NCBI GenBank assembly: GCA_036277075.1
Contig: DASUNQ010000262.1
Span: forward strand, 1-10,699
Source of the DNA: DASUNQ01 sp036277075
GTDB lineage: Bacteria; Acidobacteriota; Thermoanaerobaculia; Multivoradales; UBA5704
DNA length: 10,699 bases
Direction of reading: 5' to 3'
Under the pieces are notes generated by a model. The model ran no database searches, was not told the DNA's origin, and was given only the letters and a program-made list of their open reading frames with translations. Positions 1-7,879 of the stretch are shown piece by piece (position 1 is the first letter of the stretch; each line of letters begins with the position of its first letter). The position numbers were made by a program, and so were the translations under genes.

Positions 1-3000
1 GTCGCGGCCGGCGAGCGGGAGCTCGCGACGCGGCGGGAACGCGCGCAGCGCCTCCTCGCGCAGAGCGGCGCGTCGGCGGCGGCGCCGGGGATCGCCTTCC
101 GCGCCGCGCCGCTCGCCGGGGAGCTGGCCTTCGTCTTCACCGGCGGCGGCGCCGCCTACGCCGGCATGGGACGGGAGCTGCTCCTCGCCCTGCCGGAGCT
201 CCTCGACCGCCTCGGCCGGCGCATGCGCGACCTGGCGACGCCGGCCGGGTGGGTCTACGGTCGCGGCGCCGACCGCGCCGGCGGCTTCCGTCTTCTCGAC
301 CAGCTCTGGGGGTGCTCGTTCCTCTGTCAGGTGCACGCCGAGCTGACTCGCCACCTCCTCGGCCTCGTTCCCGCGGCCACCCTCGGCTACTCCTCGGGCG
401 AGTCGAACGCGCTCGTCGCGATGGGGGTCTGGGACGACCTCGACGCCATGTACCGCGACACCGCCGAGTGCGGCGTCTTCACCCGCCACCTCGCCGGCGA
501 GTTCGCGGCGGTGCGCGCCGCCTGGGAGCGGCGCGGCGTAGCCGGCGGTCGCTGGGAGAACTGGCTGCTCGCGGCGCCGGTCGCGGCGGTGCGCGAGGCG
601 CTCGCGGGCGAGACGCTCGCCCACCTCACGATTGTCAACACCGCCGAGGAGGTGGTGATCGGCGGCGAGTCGGCCTCCTGCCGCCGGGTGATCGCGCGCC
701 TCGCCGCGCCGGCGAGCCCGCTGGGCTACGACATGGCGGTGCACTGCCCGGAGGTCGAGGAGATCGCCGGCTACTGGCTCGACCTCCACCGGCGGCCGAC
801 GCGCGAGGTGGACGGCGTCCGCTTCTACACCAACGCCACCGGCCGCCACTACCGGCCGACGCGCGAGACCGCGGCGCAGGCGATCCTCGGCCAGGCGGTG
901 ACCACGCTCGACTTCCCGCGCCTCGTGGAGCAGGCGTTCGACGACGGCGTGCGGGTGTTCGTCGAGCACGGGCCGCGAGGCCTGTGCAGCGGCTGGATCC
1001 GCAAGGTCCTCGCCCGCCGCGGCGTCGCCGCCGACGCCTTCCTCGCCGTGCCGCTCGACCGCTCGGGGGGCTCGGGTCTGCGGCAGGCGGCGGAGGTCGC
1101 GGCGCAGCTCCTCGCGGCCGGCGTGCCGCTGCGCGCCGGCCCCTTCGCGCCGCCGCCGCAGGCGACCCGCCCGGCGGCCCGGATGCTCACCTTCCGCGCG
1201 CACTGGCCCGCCGTGGCGCCGCCGCTCGCGGCGGCTCCGGCGGGTGAGCGTGACGAGGAGCTGGGCGGGGAGATGCCGGCGCCGGTCGCCGCCGCCGCGG
1301 GGCCGCAGAAAATGGAGGCGGCGCCCTGGCTGCCGCCGGTCGTCGAGGAAGAGCAGGTCGGGGAAGAGCCTGCCGCGGCGCCGTGGCCGGCAGCCGTCTG
1401 GAGTCCCGCGGCGCCGATCTCGTCAGCGGCCCCCGTCCTCGCCCCCGTAATCGCCCAAATGGCCGCCCTCCAGGCCCGTGTCGCCGCCGTCCAGCGAGAG
1501 TATCTGGCGGCGCAGAGCGAGGTGCACCAGCGCTTCCTCGCGGTGCGCCAGGGCGCCCTGCACCAGCTCCTCGCCGCCAGCCAGGGCGCGACGGCGCTCG
1601 CCCTTGCCGCTGAGCCGGTGCCAACCCCTGCTTTCGTCGCCGAGACGCTGCCGGTCTCCCTCTCCCCCCGACCTGAGCTTTTCGCTGTTCCGGCGGCCGC
1701 GCCTCCGCCAATCTCCGCTCCACCCGCGGCAGACAGCCTCCCCGGCCCCAAGCTCTCCCGTGCCGAGCTCGAGATCCTGGCCGGCGGCTGCGTCTCGGCG
1801 GTCCTCGGCCCCCTGTTCGCGGCGCAGGACGCCTACCGCCGCCAGGTGCGCCTGCCCGAGCCGCCGCTTCTGCTCGTCGACCGCGTCGCCGGCATCGCCG
1901 GCGAGCCCGGCTCGATGGGGCTGGGCACGATCTGGACCGAGACCGACGTCCGCGCCGACTCCTGGTACCTCCACGACGGCTACATGCCGGCCGGCATCCT
2001 GATCGAGTCGGGGCAGGCCGACCTGCTGCTGATCTCGTGGCTGGGGGTCGACGCGCTCAACCGGGGCGAGCGGATCTACCGCCTCCTCGGCTGCGAGCTG
2101 ACCTACCTCGGTCCGCTGCCGCGCCCCGGCGACACGCTCCGCTACGACATCCACGTCGACGGCCACGCCGCGCAGGGGGACGTCCGGCTCTTCTTCTTCC
2201 ACTACGACTGCCGCATCGACGGCGAGGTGCGCCTAAGCGTCCGTCACGGCCAGGCCGGTTTCTTCACCGACCAGGAGCTGGCCGAGTCGGCCGGCGTGCT
2301 GTGGGAGGCCGACGCCGAGCCCCCGGCCGGCGGCCGCCTCGATCCGCCGCACCGGCTCTCGTCGCGCACCCGCTTCGGCCCGGCGGAGGTGGCGGCCCTC
2401 GCCGCCGGCCGACTGCGCGACGCCCTGGGCGCCGGCTTCGAGGCGGCGCAGGCGCACGTACGCACGCCGCGCATCCAGGCCGGCCCGATGCTCTTCCTCG
2501 AGCAAGTGACGGAGCTCGACCCCGAGGGCGGGCCGTGGCGCCGCGGCTACCTCGCGGCCGAGGCCGAGATCCACCCGCAGAGCTGGTTCTTCGCCGGCCA
2601 CTTCAAGGATGACCCCTGCATGCCGGGCACGCTGATGTTCGAGGGGTGTCTGCAGGCGATGGCCTTCTACCTGGCGGCGCTCGGCTTCACCCTCGAGCGC
2701 GACGGCTGGCGCTTCGAGCCGGTCCCCGGCGAGCCGTACACCATGCGCTGCCGCGGCCAGGTCGTGCCCGGCTCGCGACGGCTGCTCTACGAAGTGTTCG
2801 TGCGCGAGGTGATCGCGGGGCCGCTGCCCACCCTCTATGCCGACCTCCTCTGCACCGTCGACGGCCTCAAGGCCTTCCACGCCCAACGCGTCGGGCTGCG
2901 GCTGGTGCCCGACTGGCCGCTCACCTCGCGTCCCGAGCTGGTCGCGGCGGCGCGCGCGGCCGGCGAGGCGCCGGGAGCGCGCCCCGCCGCCGTGGTGGAC

Positions 3001-6000
3001 GGGTTCACTTTCGACTACCTCTCGCTCCTCGCCTGCGCCTCGGGGCGGCCGTCCGACGCCTTCGGCCCGATGTACCGGGTCTTCGACGGAGCGCGGCGGG
3101 TGGCGCGGCTGCCCGGGCCGCCCTACCACTTCATGTCGCGCATCGCGGCCATCGACGGCGCGATGGGGCGCTTCGAGGCCGGGGCGGTGATCGAGGCGGA
3201 GTACGACGTCCCCGCCGCCGCCTGGTACTTCGCCGAGAACGGGGCGCCGACCATGCCCTTCGCCGTCCTCCTCGAGGCCGGCCTCCAGCCCTGCGGCTGG
3301 CTCGCCTCCTTCGTCGGCAGCGCGCTGCAGGGCGAGGAGGACCTCCACTTCCGCAACCTCGACGGCAGCGGCACGCTGAGCGCCGAGCTCCTCCCCGCCG
3401 CCGGCACCCTGCGCACCCGCGTCCAGCTCCTCGGCGTCTCGCGCTCGGCGGGGACGATCATCCTGCGCTTCGCCGTCGAGTGCCGCCTCGACGGCGGCAC
3501 CGTCTTCTCCATGACCACGGTCTTCGGCTTCTTCACCGCGGCCGCGTTCCAGAACCAAGTCGGTCTGCCGCCGGCGCCGGAGGAGCAGGCCTGGCTCGCC
3601 GCGCCGTCCGATCTCCTCGTCGACCTCGCGAGCCGGCCCGCCCGCTACTGCGCGGGCGAGCCCCGCCTCGCCGGCCCGGAGCTGCTGATGCTCGACCGCA
3701 TCTCCGGCTTCTGGCCCGAGGGCGGCAGAGCCGGTCTCGGCCGGCTGCGCGGCGAGAAGGACGTGGACCCCGCGGCCTGGTACTTCAAGGCCCACTTCTT
3801 CCAGGACCCGGTGCAGCCGGGCTCGCTCGGCCTCGAGGCGATGGTCCAGCTCCTCCAGTTCTACATGCTGCACACCGGCATGGCGGAAGGCCTCGCGCGG
3901 CCGCGCTTCGAGCCGCTGGCGCTCGGTCGGCCGCTGGGCTGGAAGTACCGCGGACAGGTGCTGCCGACGGACCGCCGCGTGACGGTCGAGCTGGAGGTCG
4001 TGGAGCGCGGGTCGGACGGGCGCGGCGCCTACGCGGTCGCCGACGCATGGCTCTGGGTGGACGGCCGGCGGATCTACGCCGCCACCGGCCTCGGCATGCG
4101 CATCGTGCCGGGCGCCAGCGCCGGCGAGGAGGCCGCGCCGGCCGCGGCGGAGGAGACGCTCGATCCCGCGGTCGACCTCTGGCTCGGCGATCACCGTCCG
4201 ACCTGGACGGTGCCGGCGCTGCCGATGATGTCGATCGTCGACCGCTTGGCGGCGGCCGCCTTCGCCGCGCGGCCGGGGCTGCGGGTCGTCGGTCTCCAGG
4301 ACGTCCGGCTCACGCGCTGGGTGACCTTCCCGGGCGGGCCCGTCCGCCTGCGGACGGAGACCGGTGCCGTCTCACGGCTGGAGGACGGACGGACGGCGGT
4401 GGACGTCGCCCTCCTCGTCTGGCGCGAGAGCGCGAGCGCGGCGCTCTCGCGCTTCGAGCCGGCGGCCGCCGGCCGAGTCCTCCTGGCCGCCGATTTCCCG
4501 CCGCCGCCCGCGCCGCTGCCGCCGCTGGCGGACGCCGTGCCCGGCGAGGACCCCTACGCTTCCGGCGCCCTCTTCCACGGTCCCGCCTTCCATCTCCTGC
4601 GGCGGGTGAGCCACGGCGCGGCGGGCTCCTCGGCCCTGCTCGACGCGGGCGGCGGCGCCGTGCCGCGCGGCGCCCTCCATCAGGCGCTGCTCGACGCCGC
4701 CACCCACGCCGTGCCGCACGACGACCTCGAGCGCTGGTGCGGCGAGGCCGCGGCGGGCCTGGCGGGCTATCCGCAACGCATCCGCACCGCCACCTTCCAT
4801 GGCGAGCCGCCGCAAGCCGGCGAGGTGCGCTGCGAGGCGCGCTTCCTGGGCTTCGCCGCGGAAGGCGACGGGCGGCTGCCGGTCGTGCGCCTCCAGCTCG
4901 CCGCCGGCGGCCGCGTCTGGGCGGACCTCGAGATGATCGAGGTGCTGCTGCCCAAGGGTCGGTTGGGGACGGCGCCGCCGGCGGCGCGGCGCGACTTCCT
5001 GCGCGGGCGGCTCCCCGTGCCGGGGGTGGGCCTGGCGCGGCGGGAGGACGGGACGACGCGGCTGCGCGACGCGGAGGTGGCGGCGAGCGACTGGCTGCCC
5101 GGGACGGTGGCCGCCGCCTACGGCGCCGGCGCCTGGCGCGACGACCGCCGCGCGCTGACCCTCGCCGTGGCGGTCAAGGACCACGTCGCCGCGGCGGTCG
5201 GCGTCCACCCCGCGACCGTCGCCGTCGCGGAGGACGGCGAGTCCGCCGTCGCCGCGGCGCTGCCGCTCACCCGGGTGCCGGTCGCGGTCGTCCGCCGCGG
5301 CGACGAGGTCGAGGTGCGCGACGCCGGCGCCCCCTGGCTCGACGTCTCACCGCTGCGCGACTACTGGCGCCGCCGGCTCGGCATCGCCGGCTGGCCGACG
5401 GAGGACCTCTACTACACGCTCATCGAGCGCTTCGTCGGCCGCGTCGTCGTCGCCGACCCGGAGGCCTTCGCCGCCGTCCGCGGGCGCAGCCTCCTCTTCC
5501 TCGCCAACCATCAGGTGGGCGTCGAGTCGCTGCTCTTCTCGATCGTCGCCTCCGGCCTGGCCGGCCTGCCGACGGTGACGCTGGCCAAGGCCGAGCACCG
5601 CACGAGCTGGCTCGGGCGCCTGATCGCGCTCTGCTTCTCCTGGCCGGGGGTCGAGGACCCGGGCGTCATCACCTTCTTCGAGCGCGACGACCTGCGTTCG
5701 CTGCCGCCGATCATCCGCGCCCTGGGCGCGGACATGCGCCGCGGCAAGTCGGTCATGGTCCACGCCGAGGGGACGCGCGCCCTCTCCTGCCGTCACGCCG
5801 TGTCGCAGCTCAGCAACTCGTTCGTCGACATGGCGCTCTCGGCGGAGGCGCCGGTCGTGCCGGTGCGCTTCGTCGGCGGCCTGCCGCCCGAGGAGCTGAC
5901 GCGGCGGCTGGAGTTCCCGCTGGGCTACGGCCGGCAGGACTACTGGTTCGGGCGCCCGCTCCTGCCCGAGGAGCTGCGCGCCCTCTCCTACCGCGACCGC

Positions 6001-6321
6001 CGGGCGGCGGTGGTCGCGGCGATCAACGGCCTCGGCCCGCCCAACGCCGAGGAGGCGCCGCTGCCGCCGGACCCCGACTTCGCCGCGGCGGTGGAGGCCT
6101 GGACCGCCGTCACCGGCGCCGCGGCCGAGCACGCGGCGGTCTACCGGGCGCTGGAGCGGGCGGCGCGGCGCTACAGCCCCGAGCTCGAGCGGCTGCTCGC
6201 GATGGGGCGCGCCGGGCGCTGGGAGCTGGGGGGCGACCCGGCCGGCCGCTGGCTCGCCGAGCTGGCGTCGCGCCTCTACGGCCGGCGCGGGCCGTCGCCT
6301 CAGGCCGCTGCGGAGGGGTAG
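1..6321 (+). CDS. Pfa3/PfaC-like polyunsaturated fatty acid synthase subunit (AT, tandem DH, PKS-DH, AGPAT), 5' partial
   Basis: Multidomain iterative fatty acid/polyketide synthase subunit. The frame is open to the left edge, and the ATG at 166 lies inside the AT core (VFTGGG is encoded just upstream, with no Shine-Dalgarno), so the true start is off-window. At least 2106 residues are visible. Domains in order: AT (121-1050), Ala/Pro-rich linker with a helix (1165-1790), pseudo-DH/DH pair (1849-2925), second pseudo-DH/DH pair (3060-4120), PKS-type DH (4150-4980), a poorly recognised spacer (5050-5330), and an NHxxxxE/EGTR acyltransferase (5400-5990). The AT-DH series is typical of PUFA synthases, and the terminal AGPAT is the hallmark of myxobacterial Pfa3. 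KS and CLF domains would be expected upstream but are not seen. The likely role is dehydration/isomerisation steps that set cis double bonds, then chain offloading onto a lysophospholipid. No ACP, KR or ER is visible, so partner subunits are needed. A heterocyst-glycolipid-type synthase is the main alternative. Confidence 0.88.
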   Translation, partial: VAAGERELATRRERAQRLLAQSGASAAAPGIAFRAAPLAGELAFVFTGGGAAYAGMGRELLLALPELLDRLGRRMRDLATPAGWVYGRGADRAGGFRLLDQLWGCSFLCQVHAELTRHLLGLVPAATLGYSSGESNALVAMGVWDDLDAMYRDTAECGVFTRHLAGEFAAVRAAWERRGVAGGRWENWLLAAPVAAVREALAGETLAHLTIVNTAEEVVIGGESASCRRVIARLAAPASPLGYDMAVHCPEVEEIAGYWLDLHRRPTREVDGVRFYTNATGRHYRPTRETAAQAILGQAVTTLDFPRLVEQAFDDGVRVFVEHGPRGLCSGWIRKVLARRGVAADAFLAVPLDRSGGSGLRQAAEVAAQLLAAGVPLRAGPFAPPPQATRPAARMLTFRAHWPAVAPPLAAAPAGERDEELGGEMPAPVAAAAGPQKMEAAPWLPPVVEEEQVGEEPAAAPWPAAVWSPAAPISSAAPVLAPVIAQMAALQARVAAVQREYLAAQSEVHQRFLAVRQGALHQLLAASQGATALALAAEPVPTPAFVAETLPVSLSPRPELFAVPAAAPPPISAPPAADSLPGPKLSRAELEILAGGCVSAVLGPLFAAQDAYRRQVRLPEPPLLLVDRVAGIAGEPGSMGLGTIWTETDVRADSWYLHDGYMPAGILIESGQADLLLISWLGVDALNRGERIYRLLGCELTYLGPLPRPGDTLRYDIHVDGHAAQGDVRLFFFHYDCRIDGEVRLSVRHGQAGFFTDQELAESAGVLWEADAEPPAGGRLDPPHRLSSRTRFGPAEVAALAAGRLRDALGAGFEAAQAHVRTPRIQAGPMLFLEQVTELDPEGGPWRRGYLAAEAEIHPQSWFFAGHFKDDPCMPGTLMFEGCLQAMAFYLAALGFTLERDGWRFEPVPGEPYTMRCRGQVVPGSRRLLYEVFVREVIAGPLPTLYADLLCTVDGLKAFHAQRVGLRLVPDWPLTSRPELVAAARAAGEAPGARPAAVVDGFTFDYLSLLACASGRPSDAFGPMYRVFDGARRVARLPGPPYHFMSRIAAIDGAMGRFEAGAVIEAEYDVPAAAWYFAENGAPTMPFAVLLEAGLQPCGWLASFVGSALQGEEDLHFRNLDGSGTLSAELLPAAGTLRTRVQLLGVSRSAGTIILRFAVECRLDGGTVFSMTTVFGFFTAAAFQNQVGLPPAPEEQAWLAAPSDLLVDLASRPARYCAGEPRLAGPELLMLDRISGFWPEGGRAGLGRLRGEKDVDPAAWYFKAHFFQDPVQPGSLGLEAMVQLLQFYMLHTGMAEGLARPRFEPLALGRPLGWKYRGQVLPTDRRVTVELEVVERGSDGRGAYAVADAWLWVDGRRIYAATGLGMRIVPGASAGEEAAPAAAEETLDPAVDLWLGDHRPTWTVPALPMMSIVDRLAAAAFAARPGLRVVGLQDVRLTRWVTFPGGPVRLRTETGAVSRLEDGRTAVDVALLVWRESASAALSRFEPAAAGRVLLAADFPPPPAPLPPLADAVPGEDPYASGALFHGPAFHLLRRVSHGAAGSSALLDAGGGAVPRGALHQALLDAATHAVPHDDLERWCGEAAAGLAGYPQRIRTATFHGEPPQAGEVRCEARFLGFAAEGDGRLPVVRLQLAAGGRVWADLEMIEVLLPKGRLGTAPPAARRDFLRGRLPVPGVGLARREDGTTRLRDAEVAASDWLPGTVAAAYGAGAWRDDRRALTLAVAVKDHVAAAVGVHPATVAVAEDGESAVAAALPLTRVPVAVVRRGDEVEVRDAGAPWLDVSPLRDYWRRRLGIAGWPTEDLYYTLIERFVGRVVVADPEAFAAVRGRSLLFLANHQVGVESLLFSIVASGLAGLPTVTLAKAEHRTSWLGRLIALCFSWPGVEDPGVITFFERDDLRSLPPIIRALGADMRRGKSVMVHAEGTRALSCRHAVSQLSNSFVDMALSAEAPVVPVRFVGGLPPEELTRRLEFPLGYGRQDYWFGRPLLPEELRALSYRDRRAAVVAAINGLGPPNAEEAPLPPDPDFAAAVEAWTAVTGAAAEHAAVYRALERAARRYSPELERLLAMGRAGRWELGGDPAGRWLAELASRLYGRRGPSPQAAAEG
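121..1050 (+). other. Acyltransferase (AT) domain
   Basis: This region within the synthase begins with the VFTGGGAAYAGMGREL AT entry motif. It carries a GxSxGE nucleophile motif (GYSSGE, with the serine at 391-393) and the second catalytic segment VHCPEVEE (His at 742-744). It ends in the usual EHGPRGLCSGWI element. The Tyr replacing His before the nucleophile (GYS rather than GHS) is a form I recall from PfaB/Pfa3-type AT domains rather than malonyl-specific ATs. Substrate specificity cannot be read with certainty. The domain would load or transfer acyl chains on the synthase. Confidence 0.88.
1165..1790 (+). other. Ala/Pro-rich interdomain linker with an amphipathic helix
   Basis: About 200 residues separate the AT from the first dehydratase. 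Most of it is low-complexity Ala/Pro/Glu. At about 1459-1590 there is a long predicted helix rich in Ala, Gln, Val and Arg (MAALQARVAAVQREYLAAQ and onward), with heptad-like hydrophobic spacing, which could be a coiled coil or docking element. Around 1610-1740 codon use is locally relaxed and pyrimidine-rich, as expected of a weakly constrained linker. No enzyme motif or phosphopantetheine-serine (DSL-like) ACP motif was found here. Confidence 0.65.
1849..2925 (+). other. FabA-like dehydratase unit 1 (pseudo-DH + DH double hotdog)
   Basis: There are two hotdog halves. The first (1849-2275) has WYLHDGYMPAGILIESGQAD. It keeps the conserved Glu seven residues after the MP, but its loop is shortened and lacks the HFxxDPxMPG context; its only nearby His (1972-1974) does not align with the catalytic one. 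The second (2458-2925) has SWFFAGHFKDDPCMPG, with catalytic-type His at 2599-2601 and Glu 14 residues later at 2641-2643, so it looks active. Pseudo-DH/DH pairing is known from PfaC dehydratase tetradomains. The function would be dehydration of 3-hydroxyacyl-ACP, possibly with 2,3 to cis double-bond isomerisation. Confidence 0.82.
3060..4120 (+). other. FabA-like dehydratase unit 2 (pseudo-DH + DH double hotdog)
   Basis: This is a second hotdog pair. The first half (3060-3545) has AWYFAENGAPTMPFAVLLEA. The position corresponding to the catalytic His is Asn (3238-3240) and the loop is two residues shorter, so this half is presumably structural. The second half (3660-4120) has AWYFKAHFFQDPVQPGSLGLEA, with His at 3793-3795 and Glu at 3835-3837, both spaced as in FabA/FabZ active sites, so it looks catalytic. 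Together with unit 1 it forms the tandem dehydratase block thought to generate methylene-interrupted cis double bonds in PUFA synthases. Confidence 0.82.
4150..4980 (+). other. PKS-type dehydratase (PS-DH, double hotdog) domain
   Basis: The N-terminal half carries LGDHRPTWTVPALPM, matching the PKS-DH first motif with the catalytic His at 4192-4194. The C-terminal half carries LFHGPAFHLLRRV, equivalent to the (Y/F)GPxFQ segment, and LLDAATHAVP with the candidate catalytic Asp at 4693-4695. This matches the PKS-type rather than the FabA-type dehydratase family. In many PUFA synthases such a domain sits at the end of PfaA/Pfa2. Here it lies between the FabA-like block and the AGPAT domain. Motif matching only; boundaries are approximate. 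Confidence 0.7.
5400..5990 (+). other. PlsC/AGPAT-type lysophospholipid acyltransferase domain
   Basis: The acyltransferase block I motif appears as NHQVGVES, that is NH-x4-E (His at 5509-5511, Glu at 5524-5526) where most PlsC proteins have Asp. Block III is AEGTRALS (EGTR at 5767-5778), and the block IV-like Pro segment is APVVPVRF. Family knowledge: a 1-acylglycerol-3-phosphate acyltransferase domain at the C-terminus of myxobacterial Pfa3 is thought to offload the PUFA onto a lysophospholipid. A helical tail of about 100 residues follows to the stop at 6319-6321. Confidence 0.85.
6300..6321. other. 22-bp tail-to-tail overlap of convergent genes
   Basis: The synthase stop TAG (6319-6321) lies beyond the stop TGA of the minus-strand flavoprotein (6300-6302 on the + strand), so the last seven or so codons of both genes share the same DNA. 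No separate space exists for a bidirectional terminator. I saw no convincing hairpin with a T-tract nearby on either strand. Confidence 0.9.
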
Positions 6322-7877
6322 CCCGCCGCCGGCACCGCGACCGCCACCGGCCGCTCCTTCTTGAGGTAGCGGCTGGTCATCCCGGCGGCGACGAAGGCGC
6401 TCTTCGAGCAGAGCGCGATGCCGCAGCCGAAGACGCTCGCCCCCGCGAGATAGAAGCCCGGCACACCGATGCTGGGGAGGAAGCGCCGCGGCGGGTACTG
6501 GTCCGGGCTGTGCTCGGGGCCGTAGATGCCGGCCTCGCGGCTGCGGACGTAGTGCCACACCGTTGCCGGCGAGGCCGACTCCTTGTGCAGCAGGTGCTGC
6601 GAGAGGCCGGGGATGTACTTCTCGGCGGCGGTGATGAGGCTCTCGGCGATCGGCTCCTTGAAGGCCTGGTAGTCCTCGCTGCGGCGCATGCTGGGCGAGC
6701 CGAACCAGGGCTTGAACGGCTCGGCGGGGGCCAGCGTCAGCAGCTCGATCAGGTGGGTGCCCGGCGGGGCGAGGCCCGAGATCGGGTCCTTGAGCGTCGC
6801 GGCGGTGAGGAAGAAGGCCGGCGGGTCGGGGATTTGGCCGGCGAAGAGCTCGTCGTAGGTGCTCTCAAGGTCGTTGTGCGGGTAGTGCCAGATGTTGGCG
6901 TCGGTGATGCCGAGCTTCGGCAGGTCGAGGTCGGTGGCGAGGAAGACGAAAAAGGCCGAGAGGCTGGGCCGCAGCGCCGGCGCCTTGCGCCGCGTCCGCC
7001 GGCTGGGGACGATGCCGTCGAGCAGGTCGAGCGTGTGCGTGACGTCGACGTTCGAGATGACGGTGCGCCCGTGGAAGCAGTCCCCCTTCTCGGTGAAGAC
7101 CTCGAACGTGCCGTCCGCCCGGCGCCGCACGCGCTCGACGAGCTGGTTGCGCTGCAGCTCGGCACCGTGCCGCTTGAGGCCCTTGACGAAGGCGTTGACG
7201 ATCGCGCCGCTGCCGCCGATCGGGTAGTGGGCGCCGCCCAGGTAGTAGTTGAGCAGGAGGATCGCGCCGAGCGCGCTCATCCGGCCGGGAGGCAGCCCGA
7301 GGTCGCCGCCGCAGCCGCCGAAGGCGCAGAGCAGGAGAGGGTCCTCGAAGTAGCGCAGCAGGAGGTCGCGGAAGCTCAACCGCACCAGGCGCACGAGGTC
7401 GGGGGTGAAGGCGAGGGTGCTCGCCAGCGTGCGCAGCGTCAGCCCGCCGCCCGCCGCCTGCACCAGCCGATCGACCCGCTGCATCAGCGCGATGAAGCGG
7501 CGGACGTTGCGCTCCTCGTGCGGGAAGTCGGCGGCCAGCGTGTCCCCCCAGCGCTCGATCCCCTTGACCAGGCGGCACTCGTAGCCGTCGAAGACGTAGC
7601 GGTCGATGCAGTCCGGGTCGATCTCGCGGAACTGCACCTCTTCGAGGCCGAGCGAGTCGAGGTCGCGGCGCAGCGTCTCGCCCGGGCCGGCCTGGCCCAG
7701 GTAGTGGACACCGACGTCGAAGTGGAACTTCTTGCGCTGGAAGGGGTTCATCAGGCCGCCGAAGTCGCTCGCCGCCTCCAGCAGCAGGACCGAGAAGCCC
7801 TGCCGCTGCAGCGCCAGGCCGCTGGTCAGCCCGCCGATTCCCGTGCCGATGACGATCGTGTCGTAGCACCTGGACAT
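6300..7877 (-). CDS. CrtI/retinol-saturase-like FAD-dependent oxidoreductase
   Basis: A 525-residue flavoprotein of the phytoene desaturase / carotenoid isomerase / all-trans-retinol 13,14-reductase superfamily. The N-terminal FAD Rossmann motif is VIGTGIGGLTSGLAL (residues 9-23; GxGxxG at 11-16), with the ribose-binding Glu at 34 and then the GGLMNPF and FHFDVGVHYLG segments typical of the family. The C-terminal FAD segment is GVPGFYLAGASVFGCGIA (from about 471). ATG at 7877 is preferred over in-frame TTG at 7883, because AGGAGG lies seven nt before the ATG and only one before the TTG. It starts two nt after the catalase-like stop, so it is probably the last gene of the operon. Known members add, remove or isomerise double bonds in long polyenes. 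With a PUFA synthase and lipoxygenase beside it, a polyunsaturated lipid or oxylipin substrate is more likely than a carotenoid, since no phytoene synthase is in view. The substrate is not determinable here. Confidence 0.88.
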   Translation of the reverse strand: MSRCYDTIVIGTGIGGLTSGLALQRQGFSVLLLEAASDFGGLMNPFQRKKFHFDVGVHYLGQAGPGETLRRDLDSLGLEEVQFREIDPDCIDRYVFDGYECRLVKGIERWGDTLAADFPHEERNVRRFIALMQRVDRLVQAAGGGLTLRTLASTLAFTPDLVRLVRLSFRDLLLRYFEDPLLLCAFGGCGGDLGLPPGRMSALGAILLLNYYLGGAHYPIGGSGAIVNAFVKGLKRHGAELQRNQLVERVRRRADGTFEVFTEKGDCFHGRTVISNVDVTHTLDLLDGIVPSRRTRRKAPALRPSLSAFFVFLATDLDLPKLGITDANIWHYPHNDLESTYDELFAGQIPDPPAFFLTAATLKDPISGLAPPGTHLIELLTLAPAEPFKPWFGSPSMRRSEDYQAFKEPIAESLITAAEKYIPGLSQHLLHKESASPATVWHYVRSREAGIYGPEHSPDQYPPRRFLPSIGVPGFYLAGASVFGCGIALCSKSAFVAAGMTSRYLKKERPVAVAVPAAGYPSAAA

Positions 7878-7879
7878 GC

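Noticed and set aside
166..168. ATG at 166 as the start of the synthase gene
   Set aside because: It lies inside the conserved AT entry motif, has no Shine-Dalgarno, and the frame continues open to the left edge with AT-like sequence.
1072..1800. Possible ACP domains in the AT-DH linker
   Set aside because: No DSL-type phosphopantetheine serine motif was found; the region is Ala/Pro linker with one helix.
2233..4194. Long minus-strand open frames (also 4372-5208 and 5347-6558) opposite the synthase
   Set aside because: Low-complexity Arg/Ala/Gly-rich translations with no motif, fully explained by high-GC antisense shadowing of the + strand domains.
6320..6370. Possible intrinsic terminator hairpin (CCGG-rich) at the convergent junction
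   Set aside because: Short GC-rich inverted matches are expected by chance at this composition and no T-tract follows on either strand.
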